Counted from the stretch's first letter, positions 1 to 5,034 are shown. The stretch is DNA of 5,034 bases from Comamonas sp. lk (GCA_945898105.1 CAMDHL010000175.1:1-5034), one strand, 5' to 3'. Notes: generated from the letters alone by a model not told the origin. A program made the numbers and translations.

Positions 1-674
1 CGCAGCTCAGCCAGCAGGGTTGCCGGCGAGGAAAAAGACAAGGTAATGTGCTCCATGTCCATCACCGGCTCCGCAAAACCGGCCTGCACCAACATATCGC
101 CCCAGTCATGCATATCGGTAAATTCGTGGGCGGGGGCAGGCCAGCCTTGGCGGGCATAAAGGTGCCGCAACTCCCGCAAAGTGTCCGGGCCCAGGCAGGA
201 AAACATCAAAAAGCCGTCGGATTGCACCAGACTGTGCCAGCGCTGAATCAAGGCCTGTGGGTCCGGGCTAATGTGTAAGGCCATATTGGCCCACAGCAAG
301 TCCACGGGCTGGGCAGGCGCCTCAAAGCGGGTCGGGTTTTTCCACCGTCGGGCTGACCACCACGGCAAACGCAAAGCGGCGCGGGCCAAATCCACAGTTT
401 GCGGCGGGTCCTGCTGCACAAAGCTAGTGGCCGCGGGGTAACGTCGGCGCAATAAGGTATGCGCCTCGATTCCGCCGCGCAAAACCTGCCAATGCAGCCA
501 ACTGTCCGGCTTTTTCACGATCCATTGCAGCCGTTCCTCCATGCGCCGCGCCACCTCTTCGTGCAACCAGGGCGAGGTCTGCTTTCTGGCGTGTTCGGGC
601 CCACCGGCCAGGGGTAATGCCTCCCAGCGCCTGGCGGCTTGGGCATCGATGGTGGGTGGGCGTTGGTTTGTCAT
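1..674 (-). CDS. BioC-like SAM-dependent methyltransferase (3' end missing)
   Basis: My translation from ATG 674-672 is open for 224 codons and leaves the window at the left edge, so the C-terminus is missing. An in-frame stop lies upstream of the ATG (around 717-719), which fixes the start region, although no good Shine-Dalgarno is seen. The protein resembles BioC, which methylates the free carboxyl of malonyl-ACP to begin pimeloyl (biotin) synthesis in the cytoplasm. BioC-like features are an N-terminal helix with SPWLHEEVARRM (residues 34-45), VDLLWANMALH (124-134; the acidic-hydrophobic motif before the BioC 'NLALQW' position), FLMFSCLGPDTLRELR (155-170) and HDWGDMLVQAGFAEPVMDME (189-208). 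The oddity is motif I: where a DxGxGxG loop is expected, residues 61-72 read HWQVLRGGIEAH. It may therefore bind SAM differently, act on another substrate or be inactive. It is divergent from comF. The fold family is fairly sure; the exact substrate is not. Confidence 0.8.
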   Translation of the reverse strand, partial: MTNQRPPTIDAQAARRWEALPLAGGPEHARKQTSPWLHEEVARRMEERLQWIVKKPDSWLHWQVLRGGIEAHTLLRRRYPAATSFVQQDPPQTVDLARAALRLPWWSARRWKNPTRFEAPAQPVDLLWANMALHISPDPQALIQRWHSLVQSDGFLMFSCLGPDTLRELRHLYARQGWPAPAHEFTDMHDWGDMLVQAGFAEPVMDMEHITLSFSSPATLLAEL

Positions 675-789
675 CAAGGGAGCAAAGGGTGCGCGGGCTG
701 GTACCGGACCGGAAAATTAGGAGGCACGACCACGATCACGTCGGCACTTGCCAGGGGCCAAACGGGCTTTACGGCAGTATATTGGCAGC
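675..789. promoter_or_regulatory. Divergent intergenic region between the methyltransferase gene and comF
   Basis: About 115 bp separate the two divergent start codons, so promoters for both directions are expected here. I could not find a convincing -35/-10 pair for either gene. A TATATT hexamer at 778-783 resembles a -10 box but lies only six bases before the comF ATG. An AGGAGG at 719-724 is a perfect Shine-Dalgarno core on the plus strand but has no start codon at a usable distance; the next in-frame TTG (748) is 23 bases away. Confidence 0.4.
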
Positions 790-1494
790 ATGATTTTTTC
801 GCTGTTTCAAGGGGTGGCGGCGCATCTTCCGAGTCGGTGCGCGGTTTGCCACGCCTGGCCCGGTCAGCCGGTGTGCGAGGACTGCATCGGCTTGTTTGCC
901 CAGCCAAGGCCGCGCTGTACACTTTGCGCACTGGTGGTGGCCGACGACTCGCAGCCCTGCTCGGCCTGCCAAGCGGCGGCAAGTCCGCTTGACGCGGCAC
1001 TGGCAGCCGTCAGCTACGGATACCCCTGGGCGGGATTGGTGCAGGAATTCAAATTCCGCGCCCAACCCGCGTGGGCGCGCAGCATGGCCTTGCTCATGCG
1101 CAGCGCCCCCTGGGTGGAACCAGCGCTGGACGCTGCTGATTGGGTATTGCCGATGCCACTATCCACCCAAAGATTGCAAAGCCGGGGCTTTAACCAGGCC
1201 TGGCAGCTGGCAAAAGAGCTATCCCCGGCAAAGGCGCGCGCCCAATGGCTGCTGCGCATCCGGGATACACCCGCGCAAAGCAGCCTGGCACGCAAAGAAC
1301 GCCTCTCCAATGTGGCGCATGCCTTCGCCATCGACCCGCTGCGCCAGCGCGATCTAGAAGGTAAAAATGTGATTTTGGTTGACGATGTAATGACCAGCGG
1401 TGCCTCCCTACGCGCCGCGGCGCAGGCCCTGCGGCAGGCCGGGGTGGGGCAGGTCACGGCGCTGGTTTTTGCTCGGGCGGAACACCCGGATTAG
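790..1494 (+). CDS. comF: ComF-family phosphoribosyltransferase-like protein
   Basis: This is a 234-residue cytoplasmic protein of the ComF/GntX family, a usual length. Its N-terminus has a four-pair cysteine pattern typical of a zinc-binding domain: C17/C20, C29/C32, C43/C46 and C57/C60. The C-terminal two thirds is a type I phosphoribosyltransferase fold, with the PRPP-binding loop VILVDDVMTSGAS at 194-206 and the family segments VLPMPLS, RGFNQA and RDTPAQSSLARKERL before it. ComF proteins are linked to DNA uptake during natural transformation in several bacteria; the biochemical reaction is not settled. ATG 790 is preferred because the protein then begins just before the first cysteine pair. 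An in-frame TTG at 748 would add 14 residues of unlikely sequence. There is only a weak GGCAG before the ATG. trmL follows after 40 bp on the same strand, so the two are probably co-transcribed. The family call is sure; a competence role in this organism is inference. Confidence 0.93.
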   Translation: MIFSLFQGVAAHLPSRCAVCHAWPGQPVCEDCIGLFAQPRPRCTLCALVVADDSQPCSACQAAASPLDAALAAVSYGYPWAGLVQEFKFRAQPAWARSMALLMRSAPWVEPALDAADWVLPMPLSTQRLQSRGFNQAWQLAKELSPAKARAQWLLRIRDTPAQSSLARKERLSNVAHAFAIDPLRQRDLEGKNVILVDDVMTSGASLRAAAQALRQAGVGQVTALVFARAEHPD

Positions 1495-1522
1495 GCGCGG
1501 TTTCACCCACCTTAGGCCGCGC
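1495..1522 (+). repeat. Short inverted repeat between comF and trmL
   Basis: GCGCGG (1495-1500) is the exact complement of CCGCGC (1517-1522) across a 16-base loop, directly after the comF stop codon. No T-tract follows, so it is not a standard intrinsic terminator. TTAGGC also occurs twice (1491-1496 and 1512-1517). It could attenuate or stabilise the comF end of a comF-trmL transcript, or be chance in GC-rich DNA. Confidence 0.3.
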
Positions 1523-1534
1523 GACAATGCGGAC

Positions 1535-2011
1535 ATGTTTCACATTGTTCTAGTCCACCCCGAAATTCCACCCAACACCGGCAACGTAATCCGACTGGCC
1601 GCCAACACCGGTTGCAGCTTGCATTTGATCGAGCCGCTGGGCTTTTCTATGGACGACAAACACATGCGGCGCGCCGGATTGGACTACCACGAGTACGCCA
1701 GTGTCCAAAAACACGCCAGCTGGCAAGCCTTTCTGGACACCGTCAAACCTGAGCGTATGTTTGCGCTGACCACGCGCGGCACGGTCAGCCCTTACGCTAT
1801 CAGCTTTAGGACCGGCGATTGCTTAGTGTTCGGATCAGAAACCGCAGGGCTTTCCGATGCGGTGCGCGCCAGCTTCAGCCCCGCGCAATGCTTAAAACTA
1901 CCCATGCAGGCGGGTCAACGCAGCCTGAATCTCTCCAACGCGGTGGCCGTGACGGTATTTGAAGCATGGCGGCAAAACCGCTTCGGCGCCGCTGAATTAC
2001 CTCAGGGATAG
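1535..2011 (+). CDS. trmL: tRNA (cytidine(34)-2'-O)-methyltransferase TrmL
   Basis: This 158-residue protein is full length for TrmL, the minimal SPOUT-class (alpha/beta-knot) methyltransferase. TrmL uses SAM to 2'-O-methylate the wobble nucleotide (C34 or cmnm5U34) of leucine tRNAs with CAA and UAA anticodons and acts as a dimer in the cytoplasm. The three SPOUT motifs are present: HPEIPPNTGNVIRLAANTG (8-26) with the conserved N17 and R20, LVFGSETAGLSD (97-108), and LPMQAGQRSLNLSNAVAV (122-139), which forms the knot and SAM pocket. The start ATG 1535 is the only methionine at the expected position; the open frame further upstream overlaps comF in another frame and is not family-like. The Shine-Dalgarno is weak (GCGGA). 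It follows comF closely, and its last 10 bases overlap the convergent MaoC gene. There is no visible terminator between them. Confidence 0.96.
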   Translation: MFHIVLVHPEIPPNTGNVIRLAANTGCSLHLIEPLGFSMDDKHMRRAGLDYHEYASVQKHASWQAFLDTVKPERMFALTTRGTVSPYAISFRTGDCLVFGSETAGLSDAVRASFSPAQCLKLPMQAGQRSLNLSNAVAVTVFEAWRQNRFGAAELPQG

Positions 2012-2457
2012 AGGCGGGAAATAGATTCGGCCACACACACCGGCTTGGCCACGCCTTCGCGCTCGGTACTTACTTCCCAGGTGAACTGGAAACCACCGTT
2101 TTCCACCGGGTCAGCACGCAGTAGCTTGATACTGGCGCGCAGACGGCTGCCGACCGGCACCGGGCCGGTAAAGCGCACCCGGTTCAGCCCGTAATTAACA
2201 CCCATACGCGTCTGGACAATATGGATAGCCGAAGCGAAAAAAAGCGGAATCATCGACAGCGTCAGAAAACCATGCGCGATTGGCGCGCCAAAGGGCCCCG
2301 CCTTAGCGCGCTCCTCGTCGATATGGATCCACTGGTGGTCCCCCGTCGCCTGGGCAAATTGGTTAATTTGCTCCTGGGTAATGGTGACCCAGTCGCTGGT
2401 GGATATGGGTTGGCCCGCCAGTGCGGCTAGTTCCTGCAAAGTTTCGAAATTTCTCAT
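2002..2457 (-). CDS. MaoC-family hot-dog enoyl-CoA hydratase/dehydratase
   Basis: This 151-residue single hot-dog domain protein has the hydratase-2 (R-specific enoyl-CoA hydratase) signature: FAQATGDHQWIHIDEERA (34-51) followed by IAHGFLTLS (60-68). D40 and H45 match the catalytic Asp/His pair that adds water across the trans-2-enoyl-CoA double bond to give (R)-3-hydroxyacyl-CoA. The MGVNYGLNRVRFTGPVPVGS stretch is the typical second half of the fold. Such proteins act in the cytoplasm as homodimers or tetramers. Related proteins include the NodN-like and PhaJ-like groups, so a link to fatty-acid modification or polyhydroxyalkanoate supply is possible but not shown. ATG 2457 has no clear Shine-Dalgarno. 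It lies 43 bp downstream of parA on the same strand with no terminator visible between them, so read-through is likely. Its end overlaps trmL by 10 bp. The family is sure; the substrate is unknown. Confidence 0.92.
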   Translation of the reverse strand: MRNFETLQELAALAGQPISTSDWVTITQEQINQFAQATGDHQWIHIDEERAKAGPFGAPIAHGFLTLSMIPLFFASAIHIVQTRMGVNYGLNRVRFTGPVPVGSRLRASIKLLRADPVENGGFQFTWEVSTEREGVAKPVCVAESISRLYP

Positions 2458-2462
2458 GGTGG

Positions 2463-2487
2463 TTAGCGGTAAAAGTAGAAATTAGCG
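2463..2487 (-). repeat. Paired TTAGCG direct repeat in the parA-maoC gap
   Basis: TTAGCG occurs at 2463-2468 and again at 2482-2487, a 19-bp period close to two helical turns, within the 43-bp space just upstream of the MaoC start codon (CGCTAA twice on the coding strand). This could be a paired regulator site or chance; nothing else supports it. Confidence 0.2.
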
Positions 2488-2500
2488 TAATCGGCCGCCA

Positions 2501-3118
2501 TCAGCGTTCTAGCCATTTGCCGATCGGCTTCCATTGGTCCTGGTCGCGTTCCATGCGGCTGGTATGCACGTCAAATACCGTTAGGCCGTTGGCTGCGAGG
2601 TGCACGTAGTTTTGGGTGTCGCGCAGAGTGCCAACGGTAGGGAGATTCAAAGATTTCACAAACGCAAATAGCTGATCGGCTGCCAAGGTACGGTCGTCCA
2701 CCCGCATCGCCACGATACCCACCTCCACGTTTTCAGCGTGGCGGCTCTGGGCCAGTTCGTCAAGGAAGGTGCGGGTAGCGTAGATATCAAAGATGCTGGC
2801 CTGCAAAGGCACCAGCACTTTGTCCGCCCACTTGAGCACGTCTTTGAGTTGTTTACCCGCCAGCGCCGCTGGGGTGTCCAACACATAGTGGTCCGCGCCC
2901 TTGGGAGGCTTGGTAAATTCTTGCGGGTCCACATCCCAGTAGCTGATGGGTTTTGCCGAAGGTGGCCGCAGCGACAGCCACAGGCGCGCGGACTGCTGCA
3001 CATCCGCATCGCCGAGCATGACCTCGTATCCCCGCGAGGCCAGGTAGCCCGCAACGTGGGTAGACAAAGTGGACTTTCCAACCCCGCCTTTGGGGTTGGC
3101 AATGGCAATGCGTGTCAT
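2501..3118 (-). CDS. Orphan ParA-family ATPase (small, no ParB partner)
   Basis: This 205-residue protein is a small ParA/MinD-type P-loop ATPase. It starts directly with the deviant Walker A motif NPKGGVGKST (8-17), including the signature lysine K10 and the phosphate-binding K15. The switch I/Walker A' region has DADVQQSARLW (37-47; D39 is the conserved acidic residue) and Walker B is HYVLDTPA (76-83, D80). These ATPases form ATP-bound dimers that bind DNA non-specifically, or membranes, and position cargo such as chromosome origins, plasmids, carboxysomes or chemosensory arrays. There is no N-terminal DNA-binding domain and no C-terminal amphipathic helix that I can recognise. No parB-like gene or parS-like array lies within the window; the next gene on the strand is the MaoC hydratase. 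The start is backed by an AAAGAGGT ribosome site 8 bases upstream. A chromosomal cargo-positioning role is inference; the cargo is unknown. Confidence 0.92.
   Translation of the reverse strand: MTRIAIANPKGGVGKSTLSTHVAGYLASRGYEVMLGDADVQQSARLWLSLRPPSAKPISYWDVDPQEFTKPPKGADHYVLDTPAALAGKQLKDVLKWADKVLVPLQASIFDIYATRTFLDELAQSRHAENVEVGIVAMRVDDRTLAADQLFAFVKSLNLPTVGTLRDTQNYVHLAANGLTVFDVHTSRMERDQDQWKPIGKWLER
3078..3099 (-). other. Potential mRNA hairpin over the parA Walker A codons
   Basis: CCAACCCC (3078-3085) and GGGGTTGG (3092-3099) are perfect complements around a 6-base loop. In the parA mRNA the stem begins 19 bases after the A of the start codon and spans the codons for A7 to G14. Directly after it, AAAGT/ACTTT can form a further small stem (3066-3077). 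No T-tract follows, so it is not a terminator. Part of the symmetry comes from the coding constraint of the Asn-Pro-Lys-Gly-Gly-Val-Gly motif, so a regulatory role is unproven. Confidence 0.35.
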
Positions 3119-3126
3119 ATGGTGTT

Positions 3127-3134
3127 ACCTCTTT
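3127..3134 (-). promoter_or_regulatory. Ribosome binding site of parA
   Basis: On the minus strand AAAGAGGT lies 8 bases before ATG 3118. It is the best-formed Shine-Dalgarno in the window and decides the parA start, which also places Walker A at the usual N-terminal position. Confidence 0.7.
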
Positions 3135-3166
3135 GCAATGGAATTACCAACAAGGGCGTTGCGAAC

Positions 3167-3191
3167 ATTATGAAACGCGCAGGCCCGTCAA
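3167..3191 (-). promoter_or_regulatory. Weak candidate promoter upstream of parA
   Basis: On the minus strand TTGACG (3191-3186) matches five of six -35 bases and CATAAT (3172-3167) matches five of six -10 bases. They are separated by only 13 bases, well below the usual 16-18. The alternative -10 TAATGT gives 15 bases but is a poor match. The 113-bp gap between the permease stop and the parA start contains no gene and no clear terminator, so a parA promoter here is plausible, but this one is doubtful. Confidence 0.25.
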
Positions 3192-3231
3192 GGGGTGGAA
3201 TTTAGCACCAGGCCCGGCATTGCGCGAGCGC

Positions 3232-3990
3232 TCAGGCAAAGCCATCCCAGACCAGTTTGATGCCGGTAAGGAACATCCCGGTGTAAACCAGGCGGTAAAA
3301 CAAGACTTGGCTCACGTGACGCGCCAGGCGCACGCCCCCCCACACGCCCACGGGCGCTAAGGGCAGCAAGACCATGGCCGTGGCCATATTGCGCAAATCC
3401 AGTAAACCAAGCCAAGCATAGGGAATCCATTTACACAAATTCAGTGCAAAAAAGAAGAACGACATGGTGGCGGCAAAAGTCACCGGACTAAGCCGCAAAC
3501 CAATAAAGTACGCATTGATAGGCGGACCACCGGCGTGGGCCACAAAGCTAGTAAACCCCGAGGTGACTGATAAAACCCGTCCCAGCCACACAGGCGGGGA
3601 CATGGTCGTCGATGCCTTCCACAAGACGCGTTGCGCCAAAAATACCAGGGTTACGACACCTACCACGGCCGATACCGCATGCGGCGGCACCAGCTTAAAC
3701 AACAAGGCTCCCAGCACGATGCCCAAAATGCCAAAAGGCAGAATGCGCCGCAGCAAAACGGGGTCGAAATCTTTGCGGAATGCGGCACTGCCCAGCACGT
3801 CCATCACCAACAACAAGGGCATCAAAATCGCCGCCGCCTCGGAGACTGTCACCGACAAAGCCATCATCGGAACGGCCAAGGACCCGAAGCCTGAGCCAAA
3901 GCCACTTTTGCTCACTCCCAGCAGCAAAACCGCCGGTATGGCCACGGCATAGAAAAACGGATCCGTGATGATGGGCCAGGCTTCAAACAT
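3232..3990 (-). CDS. TauE/SafE-family membrane permease (UPF0721)
   Basis: This 252-residue, highly hydrophobic inner-membrane protein belongs to the TauE/SafE family, whose members are proposed to export sulfite, sulfoacetate or related organosulfur anions. The two family repeats are visible. The first begins near residue 12 with GVSKSGFGSGFG (25-36) and runs through helices to about 120. The second begins with FVAHAGGPPIN (149-159), the matching half-motif, and continues to the C-terminus. Hydrophobic stretches fall near 12-26, 39-63, 84-100, 105-120, 139-163, 172-190, 202-220 and 229-247, giving about seven or eight membrane segments. ATG 3990 is chosen because it begins FEAWPIITDPFFYAV, a normal lead into helix 1. 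An upstream in-frame ATG at 4047 would add an arginine-rich 19 residues and overlap the divergent DUF1841 start. No strong Shine-Dalgarno is seen. No sulfur-metabolism genes or regulator lie nearby, so the substrate cannot be named. Confidence 0.92.
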   Translation of the reverse strand: MFEAWPIITDPFFYAVAIPAVLLLGVSKSGFGSGFGSLAVPMMALSVTVSEAAAILMPLLLVMDVLGSAAFRKDFDPVLLRRILPFGILGIVLGALLFKLVPPHAVSAVVGVVTLVFLAQRVLWKASTTMSPPVWLGRVLSVTSGFTSFVAHAGGPPINAYFIGLRLSPVTFAATMSFFFFALNLCKWIPYAWLGLLDLRNMATAMVLLPLAPVGVWGGVRLARHVSQVLFYRLVYTGMFLTGIKLVWDGFA

Positions 3991-4039
3991 AGTGGGGCTT
4001 AGCCGAATCCGGCGAAAACGTCCATGGTAACCTTGCCCG

Positions 4040-4474
4040 ATGTTCAACCCCTCTCAAGAGGATGTGCGCCGTTTTTTTTGCTCGGTGTACGCCAAAGCCC
4101 GCGGCGCTCAGCCCATGGACGCCATGGAAACTCTGGCCGGCCAATGGATTGCAGAACATCCCGAGTACCACTCGGATTTTCAGGACCTGGAAGCCGCCGT
4201 CAGCCGCGTTTACCCCGAGGGCAGCGGGCAGACCAATCCGTTTTTGCACTTGTCGATGCATTTGTCGATTAGCGAACAGTGCAGTATTGACCAGCCGCGC
4301 GGAATTCGCCAAGCTGTGGAACTGCTGACGCACAAAAGGCAATCTCTGCATGCGGCCCACCACGAAGCCATGGACTGCCTGGGCACCATGTTGTGGGAAA
4401 GCCAGCGTGCCGGGCGACCGCCCGATGGCCAGGCCTACATCGACTGCGTGCAGCGCCACGTCACGCGGGATTGA
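4040..4474 (+). CDS. DUF1841 family protein of unknown function
   Basis: This 144-residue soluble protein, which I recognise as DUF1841, is about the family's usual length. It begins MFNPSQEDVRRFF, has EHPEYH (39-44) and a hallmark centre GQTNPFLHLSMHLSISEQ (63-80) followed by SIDQPRGIR (82-90), and ends with a helix containing HAAHHEAMDCLG (104-115), WESQRAG and PPDGQAYID. No signal peptide or membrane segment is seen; it looks largely helical. Its function is unknown. The HxxxH pairs at H70/H74 and H104/H108, with H40, H44 and E79, suggest possible metal binding, but this is inference. The start is divergent from the permease gene with 49 bp between ATGs and only a weak GGTAA before it. A run of eight T at 4072-4079 encodes F12-F13. 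The gene ends just before a strong bidirectional terminator. Confidence 0.92.
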   Translation: MFNPSQEDVRRFFCSVYAKARGAQPMDAMETLAGQWIAEHPEYHSDFQDLEAAVSRVYPEGSGQTNPFLHLSMHLSISEQCSIDQPRGIRQAVELLTHKRQSLHAAHHEAMDCLGTMLWESQRAGRPPDGQAYIDCVQRHVTRD

Positions 4475-4477
4475 GCG

Positions 4478-4505
4478 AAAAAAAACCGCCCGGAGGCGGT
4501 TTTTT
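4478..4505. terminator. Bidirectional intrinsic terminator between DUF1841 and cytochrome c genes
   Basis: Eight A (4478-4485), CCGCC (4486-4490), the loop CGGA, GGCGG (4495-4499) and six T (4500-4505) form a symmetric hairpin with flanking A and T tracts. It starts four bases after the DUF1841 stop and ends 17 bases from the stop of the convergent cytochrome gene. It can therefore terminate transcription from both sides: U6 after the stem for the plus strand, U8 for the minus strand. Confidence 0.9.
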
Positions 4506-4522
4506 CATGAGGTAACTTTGGC

Positions 4523-5034
4523 TTAACGGACACGGCTCTGGGGCACGGTTTTGAGACTGCCGGGCAGGCTGCCCACATAGTTCGCTAGTTCTTTCAGTTC
4601 AGCGTTGGAGAACTGTTTAGCAACGCCGCCCATGATGGCGTTGCCGCGGCCCAATTGAGCGTTGCCTTCGGCTTTGTAGGATTTGAGCGCCACATAAAGA
4701 TAGTCGTTGTACTGACCAGCGATTAGGGGGTAGCTGGGATCAATGGGTTTGTTGAGGTTGTCACCATGGCAGGAAATGCAAGCACCTTTGGCAAGCAGGG
4801 CCTCCCCAGCAGAAGTGCCGCCACCGATTTTGTCGAGCGGCTTGGCGTTGGCGTCCACACCCAATGCGCTGAAATAAGCTGCCAAATCAGCCATGTCCTG
4901 ATCACTGAGTGATACCGCGATACCGCGCATAGTAGGGTGCTTACGCTCGCCCTTTTTGTAGGCGTTTAGAGAAGCAATAATGTATTTTTCACCCTGGCCG
5001 GCAATCTTGGGAACCTTATGCACCTCCGGGAAGC
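4523..5034 (-). CDS. Di-heme cytochrome c4-type protein (5' end missing)
   Basis: The frame enters from the right edge (first full codon 5032-5030, reading FPEVHKVPKIAGQ) and ends at TAA 4525-4523, giving 169 visible residues. It is the C-terminal part of a periplasmic di-heme cytochrome c4, which usually carries electrons from the bc1 complex to terminal oxidases. The second heme site CISCH is at 4780-4766. The likely axial methionine of the first heme is in HPTMRGIA (codon 4930-4928) and that of the second in NAIMGGVA (codon 4633-4631). The two halves repeat the pattern 'KIAGQ...Y...L.AYK.GER' and 'LIAGQ...YLYVALKSYKAEG', as expected for tandem cytochrome domains. The signal peptide and first CxxCH should lie just beyond the window. 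The GTG at 5023 is an internal valine, not a start. The bidirectional terminator lies 17 bases past the stop. Confidence 0.93.
   Translation of the reverse strand, partial: FPEVHKVPKIAGQGEKYIIASLNAYKKGERKHPTMRGIAVSLSDQDMADLAAYFSALGVDANAKPLDKIGGGTSAGEALLAKGACISCHGDNLNKPIDPSYPLIAGQYNDYLYVALKSYKAEGNAQLGRGNAIMGGVAKQFSNAELKELANYVGSLPGSLKTVPQSRVR

Noticed and set aside
748..789. Upstream TTG start for comF adding 14 residues
   Set aside because: The added residues do not look like a ComF N-terminus and the nearest Shine-Dalgarno is 23 bases away; ATG 790 fits the family better.
1014..1457. Long minus-strand open frame opposite comF
   Set aside because: It is a reverse-frame shadow in GC-rich coding DNA; comF on the plus strand has clear motifs and the shadow resembles nothing I know.
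1568..1613. Repeated CCAACACCGG in the start of trmL
   Set aside because: Both copies encode the conserved Asn-Thr-Gly of SPOUT motif 1, so the repeat is explained by coding.
2501..3118. ParA as a sign of a plasmid or integrated element
   Set aside because: There is no parB, replication, integrase or transposase gene, and base composition looks like that of the neighbouring housekeeping genes.
3139..3149. Imperfect palindrome TGGAATTACCA upstream of the parA ribosome site as an operator
   Set aside because: Only three bases on each side plus one inner pair match and the symmetry does not extend outward; too weak to call.
3464..3952. Plus-strand open frame of 162 codons opposite the TauE/SafE gene
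   Set aside because: Its composition (rich in Lys, Thr, Pro) is what antisense to hydrophobic membrane codons gives; the minus strand carries the real permease.
3991..4047. Upstream ATG (4047) for the permease
   Set aside because: It would add an arginine-rich 19-residue tail before helix 1 and overlap the divergent DUF1841 start; ATG 3990 gives the normal family length.
3983..4459. Minus-strand open frame opposite the DUF1841 gene
   Set aside because: DUF1841 on the plus strand has clear family motifs and a terminator directly after it; the antisense frame has neither.

Overview
The window looks like a stretch of ordinary chromosome from a betaproteobacterium, most likely a member or close relative of the Comamonadaceae in the Burkholderiales. 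The basis is a moderately high GC content with strong G/C bias at third codon positions. The gene set also fits: a BioC-like methyltransferase divergent from comF, comF followed by trmL, and a DUF1841 gene convergent with a cytochrome c4-type gene. The proteins resemble what I recall of that family; no database search was done. There are no tRNA or rRNA genes, insertion sequences, CRISPR arrays or prophage genes.

Layout from left to right. Positions 1-674 (minus strand, running off the left edge) hold most of a BioC-like methyltransferase. A divergent intergenic region of about 115 bp follows. Then comes a plus-strand pair: a ComF-family phosphoribosyltransferase (790-1494) and trmL, a tRNA wobble-position 2'-O-methyltransferase (1535-2011). 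trmL meets a minus-strand cluster tail to tail with a 10-bp overlap. In transcription order that cluster is a TauE/SafE permease (3990-3232), a small stand-alone ParA-type ATPase (3118-2501) and a MaoC-type hot-dog hydratase (2457-2002). Divergent from the permease is a DUF1841 gene (4040-4474). It ends in a clear bidirectional intrinsic terminator shared with a convergent di-heme cytochrome c gene (5034-4523) that runs off the right edge.

Functionally this is a mosaic of housekeeping and poorly characterised genes rather than one pathway. The methyltransferase may belong to biotin synthesis, TrmL to tRNA modification, the cytochrome to periplasmic electron transfer and the MaoC protein to acyl-CoA metabolism. 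The permease and ParA have no obvious partner genes here.

No convincing new multi-gene system is present. The points most worth a second look are: the BioC-like protein lacks a canonical glycine-rich SAM-binding motif; the orphan ParA lies directly upstream of a hydratase instead of a ParB; the DUF1841 protein has a histidine pattern suggestive of metal binding; and a perfect 8-bp hairpin sits in the parA mRNA just after the start codon, over the Walker A codons.
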